DNA from: CAYJLC01 sp044426345
GTDB taxonomy: Bacteria > Bacillota > Clostridia > Oscillospirales > Butyricicoccaceae
Assembly (NCBI GenBank): GCA_044426345.1
Contig: JAWXUP010000001.1
Coordinates: forward strand, 46,183 to 110,182
Length of the DNA stretch: 64,000 nucleotides
Reading direction: 5' to 3'
Position 1 is the stretch's first letter; every line of letters starts with the position of its first letter. Positions 62,349 through 64,000 of this stretch are shown here, one piece after another. The notes under the pieces are model-generated. The model had not been told where the DNA came from. It ran no database searches and worked only from the letters and a program-made list of their open reading frames with translations. A program made the position numbers and the translations under genes.

Positions 62349-62854
62349 TAGTCACCGTCCTTTAGTTTCGAGCTGATAAAGTAGATAATGGCGTAAACAA
62401 TCGGGCATAAAAGAGTAGCGATTAACACTTCAGCGCACGAGATTTTAAAAAATAAAATAAAGCTATTTTGGTCTACTAAGAGATAATAAAAAGCGAATTG
62501 AAAAAGCTTTTGAATTAGCAGAGTTACTGAGGTAAACAGCATATTTGTAACAAAGCTTTTAGTGAAATATTTTTCGGTAACAAACGAAATAATTATCGCG
62601 GCTGTTACGAAATAAATACTCGAAAGTCCTTCAACGCTTGAAAAGTTAAAATCACACAAAAAGCTTATGATAAAAGCGAAAACCACTGATTCATAAACGC
62701 TAGAAAGCATAGCTATTGAGATTACAACAACAGGCAAAAGATTATAGCTGTATCCATAAATCTCTGGGAAAAATCCGTTTGATTGACATATGAAAATCGT
62801 TGCGATTATAATTAAAAACAACAAATTTCGAATGTAAAATGGTTTAATATTCAA
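62348..62854 (-). CDS. mreD: Rod shape-determining protein MreD
   Basis: A 168-residue membrane protein with five or six helices and the conserved FSSVEGLSSIYF-type loop, in the usual place between mreC and a class B PBP. It links MreC to the elongation complex. Sequence similarity in the family is low, so the call rests on topology and context. Starts 12 nt after the mreC stop. Confidence 0.85.
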   Translation of the reverse strand: MNIKPFYIRNLLFLIIIATIFICQSNGFFPEIYGYSYNLLPVVVISIAMLSSVYESVVFAFIISFLCDFNFSSVEGLSSIYFVTAAIIISFVTEKYFTKSFVTNMLFTSVTLLIQKLFQFAFYYLLVDQNSFILFFKISCAEVLIATLLCPIVYAIIYFISSKLKDGD

Positions 62855-62866
62855 AATAAACCTCCT

Positions 62867-63694
62867 TTAAAACGATTTGATGATATAAACTTGGTTGATT
62901 TCATCGACATCAACAAAAGGTTCAATGATTGTATATTTTGAAATACCATTAGTTTCGGTTGTAATCGCAGAAATTGTACCGATTGCAATACCTTTTGGGT
63001 AAATTCCAGTAATTCCAGAACTTTCTACGGTGTCACCAACTAAAACATCGGCGTTTTTGTCGAGATAAGTTAATTTTAGCGAAGATTGTTCAAGTAGTTC
63101 TAAATTACCTTCACAAACACCAATTTCTCGAGAGCGACTGATAAGCGTACCCATCGTGAAAGTTGGGTCTAGCACCGTGGTTACCTGTGAAAAATTAAGT
63201 CCAACACGAGTTATATATCCAACCAAACCGTCTGCAGTAATAACGCAATCGTTTAGTTCGATGCCAGCACTAGTGCCTTTATCTAGAGTTAGAACGCTAG
63301 ATGTATTTGAAAAATCTTTGCCTACAATTTCGCAAATTTCAAATTCATAAGTTTGATTTACTTCCGAAATTTCAAGAATTTCTTTTAAATGCTCATTTTC
63401 AGTTAGGGCATACTCATACAAGCGAGCTTGATCTGAAAGTTCGCTTACTTGTTGTTTCAAACGTTCATTTTCTTCCATAACTTCGTCAAACTCGAACGAT
63501 TTTGTGTACACGTTCGACATAAAAATTGTGATATTTGAAAAAGTAGTTTGCAAAGGCGACAATAGTGTGCCAGTTATAGTAGTGGCCAGACTTGACGTAC
63601 CACTAAAAGAAAAAGTATATGCAGCAGCACCTAGTGATAATGCAAAAATTGCAACGACTACTTTGAAAAATATACTTGAAAAAAAGTCTTTCAT
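62867..63694 (-). CDS. mreC: Rod shape-determining protein MreC
   Basis: A 275-residue protein: N-terminal helix (about 9-30), coiled coil (about 68-105; EENERLKQQVSELSDQ), then the beta-barrel MreC domain (LTLDKGTSAGI, DGLVGYITRVG, VVGDTVESSGITGIYPKGIAIGTI split across 140-240). It organises the cell-wall elongation complex outside the membrane. AAAGGAG precedes the ATG. mreB does not directly precede it within the window. Confidence 0.93.
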   Translation of the reverse strand: MKDFFSSIFFKVVVAIFALSLGAAAYTFSFSGTSSLATTITGTLLSPLQTTFSNITIFMSNVYTKSFEFDEVMEENERLKQQVSELSDQARLYEYALTENEHLKEILEISEVNQTYEFEICEIVGKDFSNTSSVLTLDKGTSAGIELNDCVITADGLVGYITRVGLNFSQVTTVLDPTFTMGTLISRSREIGVCEGNLELLEQSSLKLTYLDKNADVLVGDTVESSGITGIYPKGIAIGTISAITTETNGISKYTIIEPFVDVDEINQVYIIKSF

Positions 63695-63766
63695 AATGCT
63701 CCTTTTGTGAAATGGATTGGGGAATTTTGGGTGTTATATAAAATCTAATTAAATCAACACAACGTT

Positions 63767-64000
63767 GTAGGGGCGAACAGTGTTCGCCCGTGCCGTGTAA
63801 TAAATAGGCAAAATTTAAATTTTGAACGTTCGCATTGGTTTTGACGGGCGAACACAGTTCGCCCCTACGATTTTGTGGTATTTTAATATATTGGTGCAGT
63901 TTTTTTGAACGTTCGCATTGGTTTTGACGGGCGAACACAGTTCGCCCCTACGGTTTTGTGGTATTTTAATATATTGGTGCAGTTTTTTGAACGTTCGTAT
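63767..64000. repeat. REP-like repeat plus 83-bp tandem repeat, running off the edge
   Basis: A GTAGGGGCGAAC unit at 63767-63796, then a tandem array of an 82-83-bp unit starting GAACGTTCGCATTGG at 63824 and 63907, and a third start at 63989 cut by the edge. Each full unit contains an inverted REP-like core (63843-63869, 63926-63952) and GGTATTTTAATATATTGGTG. The 306 nt upstream of mreC hold nothing else recognisable. Confidence 0.8.

Noticed and set aside
63824..64000. CRISPR-like periodicity
   Set aside because: The whole 83-bp period is repeated with no unique spacers, so it is a simple tandem repeat.

Overview
The window looks like chromosomal DNA from a low-GC, spore-forming member of the Clostridia (Firmicutes). 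Supporting signs are a tyrosine T-box leader, strong AGGAGG-type ribosome binding sites, a YpeB germination protein, a SpoVB-like flippase, a DUF4250 protein, the clostridial nusB-xseAB-ispA-dxs-tlyA-nadK-argR-recN cluster, and dispersed GC-rich hairpin repeats of the kind seen in gut Oscillospiraceae-like genomes. No rRNA, tRNA, CRISPR array, prophage or intact insertion sequence was seen. The genus cannot be fixed from the sequence alone.

Layout. 1-850: 5' part of an ABC exporter. 931-4170: a small regulon of a LacI-type regulator and two paralogous two-domain VOC (glyoxalase-fold) proteins; both transcripts start from near-identical promoters, each followed by the same 18-bp perfect palindrome. 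4251-7034: repeats, a MATE exporter, a DUF1275 membrane protein and a dispersed repeat. 7049-12285: a small membrane protein, two DEAD-box RNA helicases around an SLH-domain protein, and an HD hydrolase. 12293-16073: an IlvD/Edd-type dehydratase with a KduD-like dehydrogenase (probable sugar-acid metabolism) and an AEC permease. 16151-19238: polyphosphate kinase and exopolyphosphatase. 19333-21156: a Crp/Fnr regulator divergent from a ferredoxin-like protein, with a palindrome at the class II activator position, then an A-type Fe-S carrier-like protein. 21254-23059: an RpiR-type regulator and an SGNH hydrolase. 23462-28240: a complete livKHMGF ABC importer operon for branched-chain amino acids or similar ligands. 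28303-30157: T-box, tyrS, DUF4250. 30533-40979: the isoprenoid, DNA-repair and RNA-modification cluster plus a SpoVB-like flippase. 41177-49522: a MacAB-like efflux system, a large SLH protein, cardiolipin synthase and a thioredoxin reductase-like enzyme. 49608-51602: nagB and a DUF4349 lipoprotein. 51610-58109: a lone fumarase-type beta subunit coupled to a DivIVA-like protein, then uvrA and uvrB separated by repeats. 58110-64000: repeats, ypeB, and mreC-mreD-pbp2, ending in an 83-bp tandem repeat.

Most genes are ordinary housekeeping genes. The parts that deserve a second look are the LacI/VOC duplication with its shared promoter-operator module and the loss of metal ligands in one domain, the Crp/Fnr site, the Edd-like cysteine pattern in an IlvD-length dehydratase, the orphan fumarase beta subunit coupled to a coiled-coil protein, the double-module efflux adaptor, a compact three-hairpin element, and several families of intergenic repeats, one of which supplies the uvrB stop codon. 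No clearly new defence or biosynthetic system was found.
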